A stretch of 64,000 nucleotides of DNA from Rhynchopus euleeides (Eukaryota > Euglenozoa > Diplonemea > Diplonemida > Diplonemidae): positions 744,001 through 808,000 of the forward strand of contig OY723279.1 in assembly GCA_963210315.1 (NCBI GenBank), given 5' to 3'. Of this stretch, positions 41,991-53,087 are shown in pieces. Within the stretch, counting starts at the first letter, position 1. Each line of letters starts with the position of its first letter. The notes below the pieces were generated by a model. The model ran no database searches, was not told where the DNA came from, and worked only from the letters and a program-made list of their open reading frames with translations. The position numbers and the translations under genes were made by a program.

Positions 41991-44788
41991 TGTCTCCCAT
42001 GAGTCTCAACTAGCGGGAGTCTTAGCGTAAATTAGCTGGAAAATAGACTCCCGTCTCCAGTACAGACTGCAGTCTTAGACTCCCTCTTAGACACTCGCTA
42101 GGGTGGCTGGAGTCCACCATGTGTGCACCTTCAAAACAGAAGAGACCTGCATGACGAGGGCATCACCACCCACCGGGCCCCACCGGGCCACCCGCTAGGT
42201 CCATTTTTTCTTCTCCGCTTCTCTGCCTTCTTTGGACTATTTGAGCTCTGTGCGGATCACGATGGGGTCACTTTCTATTTTTTTATGGCGTTTTTTCTGA
42301 CTGTTTTACTGTCCCAAAGTCACAAAAAACCCGCCAAAAATGAGACCGACCTTTTTTTTTTTTCCAGAAAACCGGGAACCGGGAAACCCTGGTTTTGAAA
42401 ACCGGAAAACCAGACCTATCTTATCCCCTGCCCCTGACCTGATTTTTTGTGAGGGCCTGCAGAAAATCAGGTCAGCTGACCCGAAAAAACCCCCAAGCTC
42501 CACCCCTGTTCGAGACCTGTGTGCACACACATTGGCTTCGAGGCTCATGAGCTAGCTGATCATGGTTCACATAGTGGTTCTGAAATCGAACGCAGAAAAC
42601 TGCTGTGAATATGAACAGGAAGGGTTTCACCCGCATGTACACAACTAAGCCCTCAGAGATACAAACGACACACGCCCCTGTGAGGGGACCTGTCTGTCGA
42701 AAGGAGAACCCAGCCGGCATTTCGCGAGACTTTCCTGGGGGGTTCTGGCAACAGAGAAAGAAAATCCGAGAGTCCTGAAAAAACTCCCGAAAAAGACTTG
42801 GAGTTGCGTTCTTTGTTTGTACGAACGGTGCCTGCTAGTGCATGTGTGCAGGATACCGAACGCTGCCACGAGTCTTTTTAGTGCGAAAAGCTAGCTGTTC
42901 TTGCAAAAAAAAGCCTCAGGCCTGAGCCTCGAAAGTCTGGAAGTTGAAATGCGCGCGAGAATGACATGCAAAGTGGGGGAAGAGTGGGGGTGGGAGGGCG
43001 TCGGAGGAGGAAGGTGAGCAGAAGAAGGGATCGGCAGTGGGCCTCACCCACCCCCCATCTTGTGCACACCTCCGACCCAACGAATCGTTTTAGATGGCGG
43101 GTCTCTCAAACAAATAATTCTGCAAATTTTGTTTGGATTTTTTGAAAAGCCCGGTATTGGGGGGGGTGGGGGTGGGGGTGGGGAGGAATGCAACAAGAAG
43201 CATAAGAATAAGAAGAACAGAGATAAACCCCCCACAATTGGTGTGCAGGGCCAGCAGTCATTTTTTTTGCCAACAATCACAGACACATTGACCTGTCCAA
43301 ACACGAACGTCCCCTACCCTGCAAGCAGGTCGTCTTTTCTTTGCTACTGCTATCTGGGAGGGGGTGGGGGGGGAGAACTGGTGAGGCCCTTCGAGACGGA
43401 TGCCACGCATTTTTTTCTGCACCTTCACCCCCGAGATTTATGGGAGGAAGCCACTGGAAAAAGAATGGCGAGTCGCGAAGAACCCATAGATGCTGGTGGG
43501 GCTTTTCTTCTGTGGCAGGCTTGCACAGCCCCTGGGCCACAACACTAAAAGCGCAGAGAAGGGAGCTGAGGAGATCAGGCCTAAAAAATACCGACAGTTG
43601 GAACCATATGTGGGGCCCACCTTTCGTGCAACCCCACCATGTGTTCCACTCCGGGAGAAGGCTCGACATCCCACACCCCACCTCCCCTCCAGCACACAAT
43701 TGCCGCGTGACATGAGCAGGTCGCAGACCTGACGCTCTCAGACCAAGACAAGAGATGTAGAAAATATGGAGGGATTGGAAGATCCACACACACGGTACGC
43801 ACTTTTGTTGAGTGCAGGGTCTCGCCGAGCGAACTCTGATGGGACCTCAACACACACACAGGGTGGGGGGTGGGTGGGGGTCGGGCAAAGCAAGAAGACA
43901 AAACCAGCTCGAGGGGGGGGGAGTTTCAATCGGGAAAAATGGCACAGGGGCTGCCGCAACCTTGCGTGTGTGAAAGGCAAGAACAGAATGGGCCAGAAAT
44001 CCGTGCAGAAAATTGAGTCGTGGTGTCTTGCTTGTACCGTGGGCCGACCCCCCCCCCCCTTTTTTTGTTGTTGCTTTGCTTGACAGAGAGTATGGGGCAC
44101 AGTGCCCGCACAGAAAAAGTATGGGGTGGGAAGAATGGATGGGAACAATTGAGGGGAAACTCTGGGGGTGGGGTAGGGCGGGTGGGGTGGGCGTTCAAAT
44201 TGCAAATTGTTGGTTTTTTTCAATGGGGGCACATTCCTAGTTTTCGGTGCGTAGGGGGGAAAGTAACGCTTGTCAGGGCGCACCCGCTCACCCTCACGTT
44301 CACGCAGGCGAGGGGGGTGGAAGCGGCAACGCAACCAAACCCAAGTGTGAGAGACTGACAGCGAAGCTTTTTTACTGTCGACAGCTGCAAGCGAAAAGGG
44401 CAGCTGTGCGCAGACCAATCATGTTCCCCGTTTTATCCCAGCTCCACTTCCGCAAGGACACCGAGTATTTTTGGCATTTCGTTACTTCTGTTCTGAGTTC
44501 GTTGTTCTGAACATGAACACATATTTCCTGGGTGTCGGGGGGTGGCAGAGATCGAAGAGAGGGTGGCTTTTGCCACCGCGACAAATGTAATCAGCCCCTC
44601 CTGCCGTTCAAAGCATCACATTGCTGCTGGGGAACCAGGCGGAGTCGGATGTGACCACCGCATCCTCGTCCTCAGCCAGGACAATCCTAAACCATATCTA
44701 CATCACGGTGGCGCATGCATTTTCTGACACCCAGCGGAATACAGTCGCCAGATCACCTGAATGGGCAGGCACATGAGCACGCTGCGCA

Positions 44789-45020
44789 TCACTCAATCGG
44801 TTCGTTCTTCGTGGCAGTGGCGGCCATCTTCTTGCCGATGAGCACACCGCCACCCAGGGCAGCGGCGAAGACGACCACAAAGAGGACAACGAAGACAGGG
44901 ATCGACTCGTCAGAACCGAACCAGTCATCATCGCTGTCGCCCACGGGTACCGGCGTGGAGACCGGCTGTGCCGTAGTCGGCTGCTGTGTGGGCGTCTGCG
45001 TCGAGGGTGCATTTGTGACG
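44789..45020 (-). CDS. C-terminal part of a type I membrane protein (truncated by the gap)
   Basis: 76 residues up to a TGA at 44789-44791, entering the N gap on its 5-prime side. Order: a Thr/Pro/Gln-rich stalk (PSTQTPTQQPTTAQP), an acidic stretch DSDDDWFG, one hydrophobic membrane segment (SIPVFVVLFVVVFAAALGGG), then a short tail KKMAATATKNEPIE. The layout fits a cell-surface or endomembrane protein with a long outside part. Codons are GC-ending like neighbouring genes. The rest of the gene is lost in the gap or lies beyond the repeats to the right. Confidence 0.65.
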
Positions 45021-45220
45021 NNNNNNNNNNNNNNNNNNNNNNNNNNNNNNNNNNNNNNNNNNNNNNNNNNNNNNNNNNNNNNNNNNNNNNNNNNNNNNNN
45101 NNNNNNNNNNNNNNNNNNNNNNNNNNNNNNNNNNNNNNNNNNNNNNNNNNNNNNNNNNNNNNNNNNNNNNNNNNNNNNNNNNNNNNNNNNNNNNNNNNNN
45201 NNNNNNNNNNNNNNNNNNNN
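45021..45220. other. Assembly gap (200 N)
   Basis: Exactly 200 N bases, probably a placeholder length. It sits beside a highly palindromic AT-rich array, a likely cause of assembly failure. Confidence 0.98.
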
Positions 45221-45734
45221 GTATTTTACATGTATATTTCAGGCATTTACATGTATTTTACATGTATAATACTTGTCATGCAAGTATTATACATGTAAAT
45301 ACTTGCATGACAAGTAAAATACATGTATAATACTTGCATGACAAGTAAAATACTTGCATGCAAGTAAAATACATGTATTTTACTTGCATGCAAGTATTTT
45401 ACTTGTCATGCAAGTATTATACATGTATTTTACTTGTCATGCAAGTATTTTACATGTATAATACTTGCATGACAAGTATTATACATGTAAAATACATGTA
45501 AATGCCTGAAATATACATGTAAAATACATGTATATCAAGTAAAAATACATGTATAATAGTTGACATGCAAGTATTATACTTGTATTTTTACTTGATATAC
45601 ATGTATTTTACATGTATATTTCAGGCATATACATGTATTATACATGTATAATAGTTGACATGCAAGTATTATACATGTATAATACATGTATATACTTGTA
45701 GTTATACATGTAAAATTTACAAGATCCCACCGTG
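45221..45734. mobile_element. Right end of a TIR element with ACATGTA/CAAGTA palindromic array
   Basis: About 500 bp built from ATACATGTAAAATAC, CTTGCATGACAAGTA and similar self-complementary words. GTATTTTACATGTATATTTC at 45221 is mirrored near 45501-45530. The segment closes GATCCCACCGTG at 45723-45734, identical to the right end of the element at 53491-56912. The left end is in the gap. Confidence 0.65.
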
Positions 45735-45740
45735 CCCCCC

Positions 45741-46680
45741 CCCTAGGGCAGTGATTAAATAAACGTTGAAAACGTTTAGCGTTTATAAACGTTTAGCGTT
45801 TTTCAGAATTCTGAGCGGAAATAAACGTTCAGATAAACGCTTAATAAACGTTTCCCTGCAGGCTCTGCCACTGAGTCACTTTACATCATAATGCATCATG
45901 GCCAGCGCACCACACCCCAAATTCCAGGGCGGGGGGGCACCGCTGCGGTGAGGACAGCAAGATGTCGAAGCGCAAGGTCGAAACCATCGGCGCTATTTCT
46001 GGCCACTTCTTGTACCCGTGCCTGCTGTACCAGGTGCCTGTTCCAGTCAGTTGCCTCCCATCAGAGGAGGCATCTGAGAGACTCTCGTATGGCGTCCCTG
46101 TGCCACATGATCACAGGTGAGGCACCACACCCGAGGACGCGCTCCCTGGCAACGGATGCGCCGTGCCACAGACCCAGCTGCCGTAAGCTCCCAAGAACAG
46201 CGTCAAATGGGACGCGAACTGTACCATACTTCTCCCACAACTGTTCCTGGCGCGATTACCTCATATTGGCTTGCCTTTTGGCCTCTGGAGGGCACCGAGA
46301 AGCTGTTATGTTTCAGAACAATCAACGACAACAGTTCTTCTGCGCATCTGGCAGGTTGAGGTGTGCTTGCTCTGCTTGATGTGTCCTGTGGTGTGCAGCC
46401 CAGGTACAAGTTCTGTCCCAAAAATTTTGGTTGCTAAAAACGGCATGTCGGGGGCATACCACCCCCTGGGAGTGGGCGGAATTGAGTTTCCGGAGCATAT
46501 TGGGCTCTTTCTGCCACCAGAATCGTGTGGGAGTGTGTGAGGTCAGATTATGTGGGTGGGGTGCGGGCACAAGCTGCTTCGCTAAATAAACGCTAAACGT
46601 TTAGCGTTTATAAACGTTTAACGTTTATTGAAAAACGGTTTCTGAAATAAACGTCGTTTATTGGGTTCACTGCCCTAGGG
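45741..46680. mobile_element. Non-autonomous TIR element with AAACGTTTA subterminal repeats
   Basis: The ends read CCCTAGGGCAGTGA at 45741 and TCACTGCCCTAGGG at 46667-46680. Just inside both ends lie AAACGTTTAGCGTTTATAAA-like palindromes (45757-45870 and 46584-46660). The ~700-bp interior has no supported gene. Confidence 0.8.
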
Positions 46681-47834
46681 GGGGTCAAATGGGGGTGACA
46701 AACACGATTTTTCAAAAAACCGGCGCAGAGGCCCCAAAGCCCCCGTAAACCCTCCAAACCCCCCCCAGATCGGTCCGGAAACCCATCGAACCCCACTTTT
46801 CCACCATTCCGGGCACCTCAGGTGCCCGAATTGGGGTACCTAAATTTTGTGCCACCGTTTGGTACCGTACAGTGCCACTGTGTGGGAGGTTGGAAAAGAA
46901 AATGCCCCAACACACCACATCTGAGGGTTGCAATGCATGTTGCTTGCCAACCACGTCATCCGGTGGGTGTCAGGCGCTATGTAGGTGGCATTAGCCAGGT
47001 CTTCGATGTGTTCTGGCTTGTATATATACCTCCCTGCCTGCGGCACAGGCACTGCCTTTGTCCCCCACACCAGCCACAGAGAGCGTATTGTACTCGGTCC
47101 ACGGTTGCTGATTCATTGTGATGCGTTGTATCCTCGAGTGAACGTCACACACTAGTGGCACCACCACCCGCCATCCGAGAGCTGTATTGACTTTGCGCGC
47201 TTCCGTTGTATTCACCTCGCCACGCATATTGCACCGTTCAGTACCAGTGCTCTTGGGCCAGGCAAAGTAGACCGCAGCAACTACCAATTCTGGCACAATG
47301 GGTACCACGACAGCGCACTTCATGTGTTCCCGGAATGTACAGCTCGTGTTGCAACAGTCGTTGTCAACACATCCCGGTTGTGGAGCACTGCTGCACAGGA
47401 ATCACACGACCATCTGGACTGTTCCGTACCTACAGGCAGCCTCCCGGTGCATGGTGGCAGGGAGGTATATATACAAGCCAGAACACATCGAAGACCTGGC
47501 TAATGCCACCTACATAGCGCCTGACACCCACCGGATGACGTGGTTGGCAAGCAACATGCATTGCAACCCTCAGATGTGGTGTGTTGGGGCATTTTCTTTT
47601 CCAACCTCCCACACAGTGGCACTGTACGGTACCAAACGGTGGCACAAAATTTAGGTACCCCAATTCGGGCACCTGAGGTGCCCGGAATGGTGGAAAAGTG
47701 GGGTTCGATGGGTTTCCGGACCGATCTGGGGGGGTTTGGAGGGTTTACGGGGGCTTTGGGGCCTCTGCGCCGGTTTTTTGAAAAATCGTGTTTGTCCACG
47801 TAAAAGGGTGGCATTTGACCCCCCCTAGCCCCCC
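46676..47834. mobile_element. Foldback element with ~365-bp inverted arms
   Basis: Left arm 46676-47038 and right arm 47456-47834 are near-perfect inverted copies around a 417-bp spacer. Landmarks: ACAAACACGATTTTTCAAAA near the outer ends and TGTATATATACCTCCCTGCC at the inner ends. The right arm has a short extra piece (CCACGTAAAAGGGTGG). The left arm starts within the end of the preceding TIR element. No protein is encoded. Confidence 0.85.
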
Positions 47835-49178
47835 CCCCCCCCCCCCCCCCCGGAGGAAATCCGTGAACTACCAAAAATCCTTACCCCAGGGCCTGGAGGG
47901 GGGGGGGGGGGCAGCGGCCTGTGACAAGTTGAGCAGATCTCCGTAGCCGAGGGCAGCACCGAGTGGTGTGCGGTCATATCGCGTGGAGGGTGGTTGAAAA
48001 TGGAGAGCGGGGGGAGTGAGGAAGCAAGGAAGGGGGATGTACGCTGTCATGTCACAATCACATGCGGCAGGCCTTGCCCTCGTGTTGCCGCCAGAGGGGC
48101 ACGAGGGACTGGGCTGCCGGCATTAAGTCAAAGACATGCGTTGCGAGAGGGATGCAGAAAGCGTCGGTCGCACGGAGGTTTGGAGGCTGGCTGGCACAGA
48201 TGTGCTGGTGGGCTTCGTGTTGCACGCGGTGTGCACCACACAGCTCAGCTGCGGTGTGGTGCAAGGTATGGTAGAAAGAGCCGCGTGCTGCACACTGCAC
48301 ACTGCACCAGCCTCCTCCACAATCGCGGAAAAGAAAAAGTAAACGCCACAGAACAGAAACAAGGAAACAGGGAAGAGCGGCGGTAGAGCGCATGGGCTCC
48401 GAGGCCACTGGGTTCGAAGGCCTTGATAGAAAGTGCTATGTTGCGTCAGCGGGTTGTTCGGCAGTGAACCGGACAATCTCGCCGATAGATGTTGACATGC
48501 AGCAATATGACAAGCCGTTCTTGCGGAGGGTAAAACATAGAAACGAAAGAGGCCAGCGGGTGGGGATGGGGAGGTGCAGGCCTCTGTTGTTCTGTTCGAA
48601 GTCGTAGTCGTAGTGTTGGGTTTTGCTTTGTTTTTTTTTGCACGCTCCAGGCGGGCACTGGCGTATGTTCCTTCAACCAGTCTTGCGTGGGCACATCACA
48701 GAAAATCAAATCCAAAAAAAACAGCGGGAAACCACAGTTCACGTCCACCACCATCCAATGATAATCAGAAGGTGCTCGGTGCAGCGGGAGTTGTAACTCC
48801 GGCACCGCGCCGTGCAGGCTCCTGATGACACACAACACATCTGCTGCTGTTTTGTATTCTTGTCTCGCCGGGAGTAGAGTGGCGAAGCAACGCGGCAGTG
48901 AGGTCATAGGTGACAAGCACCGTGGACATTGGCCCCGGGAACTGGGGAACGTCCAGCATAGGCAACGTCAAGCGTGCGATGGTGGGGTGCAGTGTCAGGC
49001 ATGGAGTGGCGGTGGAAGCTGTGTCGTCATTCTGGGAACAATAGTGAGGGGAGGGAGGGGGTAAAGTGGGAACACAAAGAACAGTCACACCACACGCATA
49101 CGCACACAGTAGGCAGAGACACTCGTCACTGCTGTCATCCTCATCTTCTCACTCTCTCTCACCAAGCACAGCCCTGCC
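47835..49178. other. No gene seen
   Basis: Begins with long C runs (47828-47852). A tRNA-like B-box at 48408-48420 lacks a plausible cloverleaf. This interval is downstream of the deacetylase gene and would contain its 3-prime untranslated region. Confidence 0.5.
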
Positions 49179-50705
49179 TCATGCTGCAGGCTCCTGCGGC
49201 GGCACCGCAGTCACCGGTGCCTCAGTGGTGGGCGGGGTCGGTGTCACAGGGGGTGTGACAGGGAAGATACGGCACCCGTTCCCGATGGCAGTGTTCGATG
49301 CGTTGTAGCAGCCGGCGTGGCACTCAGGCATCGTCACAAACGTGTAGTCACGCTCCACGAAGTAGTCGATGATCCTGTGGACCAGGTTCACCTCCACCTC
49401 CGCCGAGTCAGTGGGGTACGCCCAGTCGTGCATCAGTACAATCGACGAAGCACCGGGTGCCACGCGTGCCTGCTGGTCCAGGAACCGGCCGTACACCTCA
49501 TCCGTCGTGCCACCCTGCCAGTCGTTCGTGTCCACGTTCCAGTTCGCGGCGGTGTACCGGAAGTAGTTCACGTAGCTCAGGATCGGGAGGTTGATCGCCC
49601 CACCCGGCGGGCGGAAGAACTTCAGCTTGTGCTCGTCCAGAGTCACGTCGAACTCGTCCTGGATGCAGGTGTAGTACCAGTTCTCCACGAGGTCCAGCTC
49701 CTCCTTGATCTCTTCAACGTTCAGCTGGGTGAACAGGGTGTGTGTCCAGGTGTGCGACTCCACCTTGTGCCCTGAACGGATGATGGTCTTCGTGTAGTTG
49801 CACATCACAAGGCTGTGCTCCGGGTTGTCACGCAGGTGGATCCCAGGGGTGATGAAGAAGGTCGCCTTCACGCTCCGCTGCTTCAGTGCGTCCAGAACAA
49901 GGTCGATCGTCTCCACCTTCGGGCCGTCGTCGAACGTGAGTGCCGCAACCTTGTTGTCATACCCGCACGAGTTCATGTAGTCCGCCATCTCAAGCGGCTC
50001 GCTCGGCGGGACAGGGGGCAGGACCGGAGGTGCCGGCGGCGGCGGTGCCGGGGGGAAGTTCTGCGGGTTCTCGCACACGTGTGTGCAGTTGAAGTCCTCC
50101 TCCACCTGCCCGCAGTTGAAGGTCAGGTTGTCCCCGCTGCACTCGCAGAAGCCCGACCAGTGCCTGCTGATCTCCGCAGTGCAGTTCTTGTCGTTGGCCG
50201 GCTCACGGGGCCCTGACCCAGAGCACCCGCCCGTCTGCCTCCACGCCAGGCACTCCCACGAAGGGGCATCCGTTGCCGGTGCTGCTGTCTCCGGCACCAG
50301 TGTCGGCACAAGCGTCGGAGGTGCCAGGGTGGTCGGGGCAGGTGTCGGGGGCGCCATGGTGGGAGGGGCCGGGGTCGCAGGTGCCACCGTCGTCGGGACA
50401 GGGGTCTCGGGAATGGGTGTCCGGTCCTTACCCTTACCCTTCCCCTTGCCCTTGCCCTTGCCCTTACCTTTGCCTTTCCCCTTGCCCTTCCCCTTGCCGT
50501 GGCCCTTACCCTTACCCTTGCCCCACCAACCACCACGGCCACCCCCACGCCCGTGCCTGTGTCCGTGGTACCCCGGGTGGGTGGACGGAGCGCCGTTGTG
50601 GTCTATCCCACCCCACCGACGCCCGCTGAACTCGACATCATCATCTGCATGCGCCGACACCCCGCACCACAGCAGGGCCAGCCCGACAACAGCCGCAGCC
50701 CGCAT
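49179..50705 (-). CDS. Secreted NodB-type polysaccharide deacetylase (chitin deacetylase-like)
   Basis: 508 residues. The ATG at 50705 is chosen because a signal peptide follows at once (MRAAAVVGLALLWCGVSAHA); the upstream frame to 50852 looks untranslated. Next come an RGGGRGGWWG segment, a run of Gly-Lys dipeptides, and Thr/Pro repeats likely to be O-glycosylated. A Cys-rich module (WECLAWRQTGGC to CTHVCENP) follows. The NodB domain runs from about residue 245: TFDDGP (257-262, catalytic Asp and metal Asp), SHTWTHT (metal His pair), FFRPPGG, DTNDWQ and IVLMHD (catalytic His). Family members remove acetyl groups from chitin or related sugars. A Pro/Thr tail ends the protein. All five motifs are intact, so an active wall enzyme is expected. 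Confidence 0.9.
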   Translation of the reverse strand: MRAAAVVGLALLWCGVSAHADDDVEFSGRRWGGIDHNGAPSTHPGYHGHRHGRGGGRGGWWGKGKGKGHGKGKGKGKGKGKGKGKGKGKGKGKDRTPIPETPVPTTVAPATPAPPTMAPPTPAPTTLAPPTLVPTLVPETAAPATDAPSWECLAWRQTGGCSGSGPREPANDKNCTAEISRHWSGFCECSGDNLTFNCGQVEEDFNCTHVCENPQNFPPAPPPPAPPVLPPVPPSEPLEMADYMNSCGYDNKVAALTFDDGPKVETIDLVLDALKQRSVKATFFITPGIHLRDNPEHSLVMCNYTKTIIRSGHKVESHTWTHTLFTQLNVEEIKEELDLVENWYYTCIQDEFDVTLDEHKLKFFRPPGGAINLPILSYVNYFRYTAANWNVDTNDWQGGTTDEVYGRFLDQQARVAPGASSIVLMHDWAYPTDSAEVEVNLVHRIIDYFVERDYTFVTMPECHAGCYNASNTAIGNGCRIFPVTPPVTPTPPTTEAPVTAVPPQEPAA

Positions 50706-51275
50706 GGTTCCTGTCGCTGTCCCCCCCGCTGTGCCGAAACCGAAAGTGTATCGTCCTGCAAGGGTGGCGGTGGTGGCTGCAATCCTGAACCTCTCCACCA
50801 GTCCTAGCTTGTCTGTCCCACCCCCAGTCAATCTCTCACGCGCCCAGCACACAGCAGCAGGGCAGTCAGTGGGAGGAATGGGTGTGGGTGTGGGGGGTGG
50901 GTGCGAACAGCCGGGAAGGGCGGGGTGGCCAGGCCGGCCACCACCTCCCCTCCCCTCCCTCCTCTCTATTCCTCGCCTCTACCAGCAGTACGCATGTGTG
51001 TTGCGGACCCCCTCTCTAGGCTGCCGAAACGGCTCCAATGTCAAGTGGCGCGCGCCCCACCCCCCACCCCTCCCCTCCACCCCCCCCCCACCCCCACCGC
51101 GCGCTAAGACACCCTGCCCCGCCCACCTCCCACCGCCCACCTCGCACAACACAACCCAACACCTCCCTTTCCCTTGCAGGGGGTCGCCATCCGCACAGCA
51201 CCAAGGCGGTGGAGGGGGTGGGGGATTGGCACCGCACCGCACACAGCAGCAGCAGCAGCAGCAGCGGCGGCTGTT

Positions 51276-53066
51276 CTACTTCAGCTTCGGGCTTGTTGTC
51301 CACATCGAATGCATCTTCCCGAAGTTCTGCTCGTCGGTGATTTCGAAGTTGCCAGCGCCGCCGTACCTCCGCCCGATCTTGAGTGCGTCGGTTTCCTCCA
51401 ACCTCTTCGAGTATTTGATGTTCTCCTGGATCTCCAGCCCACGCTCCCCATTGGCACCCCACTTCTGTTCGAAAAGCGGGTCCCCATTGTGGGAGGCGTG
51501 CCCGGTGATAGGGCGCGATCTTATCCTCTCCGGAACCCGCAGCGTATAGGGGTCACACCACCACTGCCGGATATGGAGGTCATCCTTTGGCTTCTGCATC
51601 GCTGGGGTTGACATCAGATAATTTTGCCAAATAAACACACCGGTCTGCCGGGGGCCCCACACCGCTGAGCTCTCGGGGACCTGCCCTGCGCCGTCAAACA
51701 GCACAGGGACATAACCTTCACAGGCTTCGTCCAGCCTGTCGGGATCGCATATCATGGATAACCCCGCAGCTTCGAAAAACCCGTTGAGAAACTCTTCATC
51801 CTCTTCATCGAAGCCCTGCCCCCAGATGCACAGCCCGCGGTATTTATGGTGGTATTTCGCAGACTTCTGCAGCGCACCCCACTGCTCCCCGAAGTAGAAC
51901 AAAACGTGCTGGAAAATCTCAATGTCCGCCCGGAGGGTAAAGCAGTTGCCCGTCACAAAGGTCTTTGTATCGGACCTCCCCCCGCAGATGTGATAGAACC
52001 TCCGTGCGGTCGACTCATCCTCCACAAGCAGAGCGCAGGTGTTCGGGGCAAGGCCGTACCCAACAGGGTAGAGCTCCGTGCTGAGCCTATCGAGATCCGT
52101 GGTCCGAAAGAGCTGTTCCCCCAGCGCCGTCTCGAAGGACGGTGTGTCGTGCATCATGTTGATAATCCAGGCCATCGGCGCCTCTTCGTCAATCTCCAGC
52201 TCCGCCGGAGTCTCCGTGTTGGAGTAGAGCTTGTCATTGCGGAGGGGCGCTTGGAGGCACTTCCCAACAGGCGCCCTCAGGATATCGGGATATTTGCTTT
52301 TGATGAATGACTCCCCCTCCGCCCCTTCGTTGGGCTGCCGGACCCTCGGCGGCTTATCGTATATACCGTAAGGCCTGTGCAGGAGGTGGCCTGACTGCAA
52401 CCCTTCGATCTGCGACTCGCTCAGGGAGGCCATCTCGACATCCGGGTAGGGCCAGGTCGGGTCGCTTTTCCACTTCTTTGCGAGGTATTCCTTCCGGGCG
52501 ATGCCCTGCAGGGCCTGCGGTTCCTCCGCAGCCACAACCTCTGAGGAATCGCTGAGCGGGTCGGATGCGGACATCATCATCTCATCATCCTGAGCAGGGA
52601 CCTCCCCAGCAGGGCGTGCGCTCCCCGGTTGCCTAAGGGCATCCCCGCCACTCTGCCCCGGCGTGAACTTCCGATACGAACTCCGCGACTGTGAGGGCTC
52701 AGGAGCTGTGTCATCCTCCGCGACAGCCACACGCGGGGCACCACCTGCCCTGGGCTGAGCCTGCCCCGGGTCAAACCTCCTGTAGCGGCTGCCCTCAGGG
52801 CGTGCTGTGGGGGCGCCCCCCTCTGCAGGCATGGGGGGTGTCTGGGGGGTGTTCGCCGCAGCGCCATCTGCCCCCTCCTGCTCGCTGCCTGGGGTGAACT
52901 TCCGGTAGCGGCTGGCGGAGGTCACGGGGGTGGTGTGCAGAGAGGAGCCATGTTGATGCGGTGGGTGGGGGGTGGGGGGTGGCGGGTTGCTGCTGCTGCT
53001 GCTGCAGGCCCGAAGGGGGGGCTGGCCGCAGAGACGGGGCAGCGCAGCTGGGAGAGCGCGTCTCAT
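51276..53066 (-). CDS. Putative mitochondrial protein of unknown function
   Basis: About 596 residues from the ATG at 53066 (MRRALPAALPRLCGQPPLR), an Arg-rich, acid-free leader of mitochondrial type; the frame is open to 53222. Residues ~50-160 hold three spaced copies of a short motif: SRYRKFTPG, SRYRRFDPG and SSYRKFTPG. The larger C-terminal part is well-mixed and globular, with many Trp, Tyr and Asp residues (for example KYRGLCIWGQGFDEEDEEF and RQWWCDPYTLRVPERI). No known family recognised. It lies in the same direction as the deacetylase, about 570 bp upstream of it. The codon pattern and length make it a convincing gene. Confidence 0.7.
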   Translation of the reverse strand: MRRALPAALPRLCGQPPLRACSSSSSNPPPPTPHPPHQHGSSLHTTPVTSASRYRKFTPGSEQEGADGAAANTPQTPPMPAEGGAPTARPEGSRYRRFDPGQAQPRAGGAPRVAVAEDDTAPEPSQSRSSYRKFTPGQSGGDALRQPGSARPAGEVPAQDDEMMMSASDPLSDSSEVVAAEEPQALQGIARKEYLAKKWKSDPTWPYPDVEMASLSESQIEGLQSGHLLHRPYGIYDKPPRVRQPNEGAEGESFIKSKYPDILRAPVGKCLQAPLRNDKLYSNTETPAELEIDEEAPMAWIINMMHDTPSFETALGEQLFRTTDLDRLSTELYPVGYGLAPNTCALLVEDESTARRFYHICGGRSDTKTFVTGNCFTLRADIEIFQHVLFYFGEQWGALQKSAKYHHKYRGLCIWGQGFDEEDEEFLNGFFEAAGLSMICDPDRLDEACEGYVPVLFDGAGQVPESSAVWGPRQTGVFIWQNYLMSTPAMQKPKDDLHIRQWWCDPYTLRVPERIRSRPITGHASHNGDPLFEQKWGANGERGLEIQENIKYSKRLEETDALKIGRRYGGAGNFEITDEQNFGKMHSMWTTSPKLK

Positions 53067-53087
53067 AGGGCCTGGCGGGGGAGGGTG

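Larger units (their letters stand above)
38886..44788. other. Long region without supported genes
   Basis: About 5.9 kb. Short ORFs are present but none shows a domain or sustained codon bias. Seen: a perfect hairpin at 39330-39367, a ~75-bp direct repeat (40114-40190 and 41010-41085), a GC hairpin repeat on the minus strand (41469-41526), a long hairpin at 41941-41990, and low-complexity CCACCCC/GGGGTGG tracts near 43160 and 43860. Exons of spliced genes could be missed. Confidence 0.5.

Noticed and set aside
48380..48430. Possible tRNA (TAGAGCGCATGGG and GGGTTCGAAGGCC look like A and B boxes)
   Set aside because: The boxes are too close together for an anticodon arm, and no acceptor stem could be drawn.
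50420..50520. Telomere-like CCCTTACCCTTACCC sequence
   Set aside because: It is the codon pattern of Gly-Lys repeats inside the deacetylase gene and varies irregularly.
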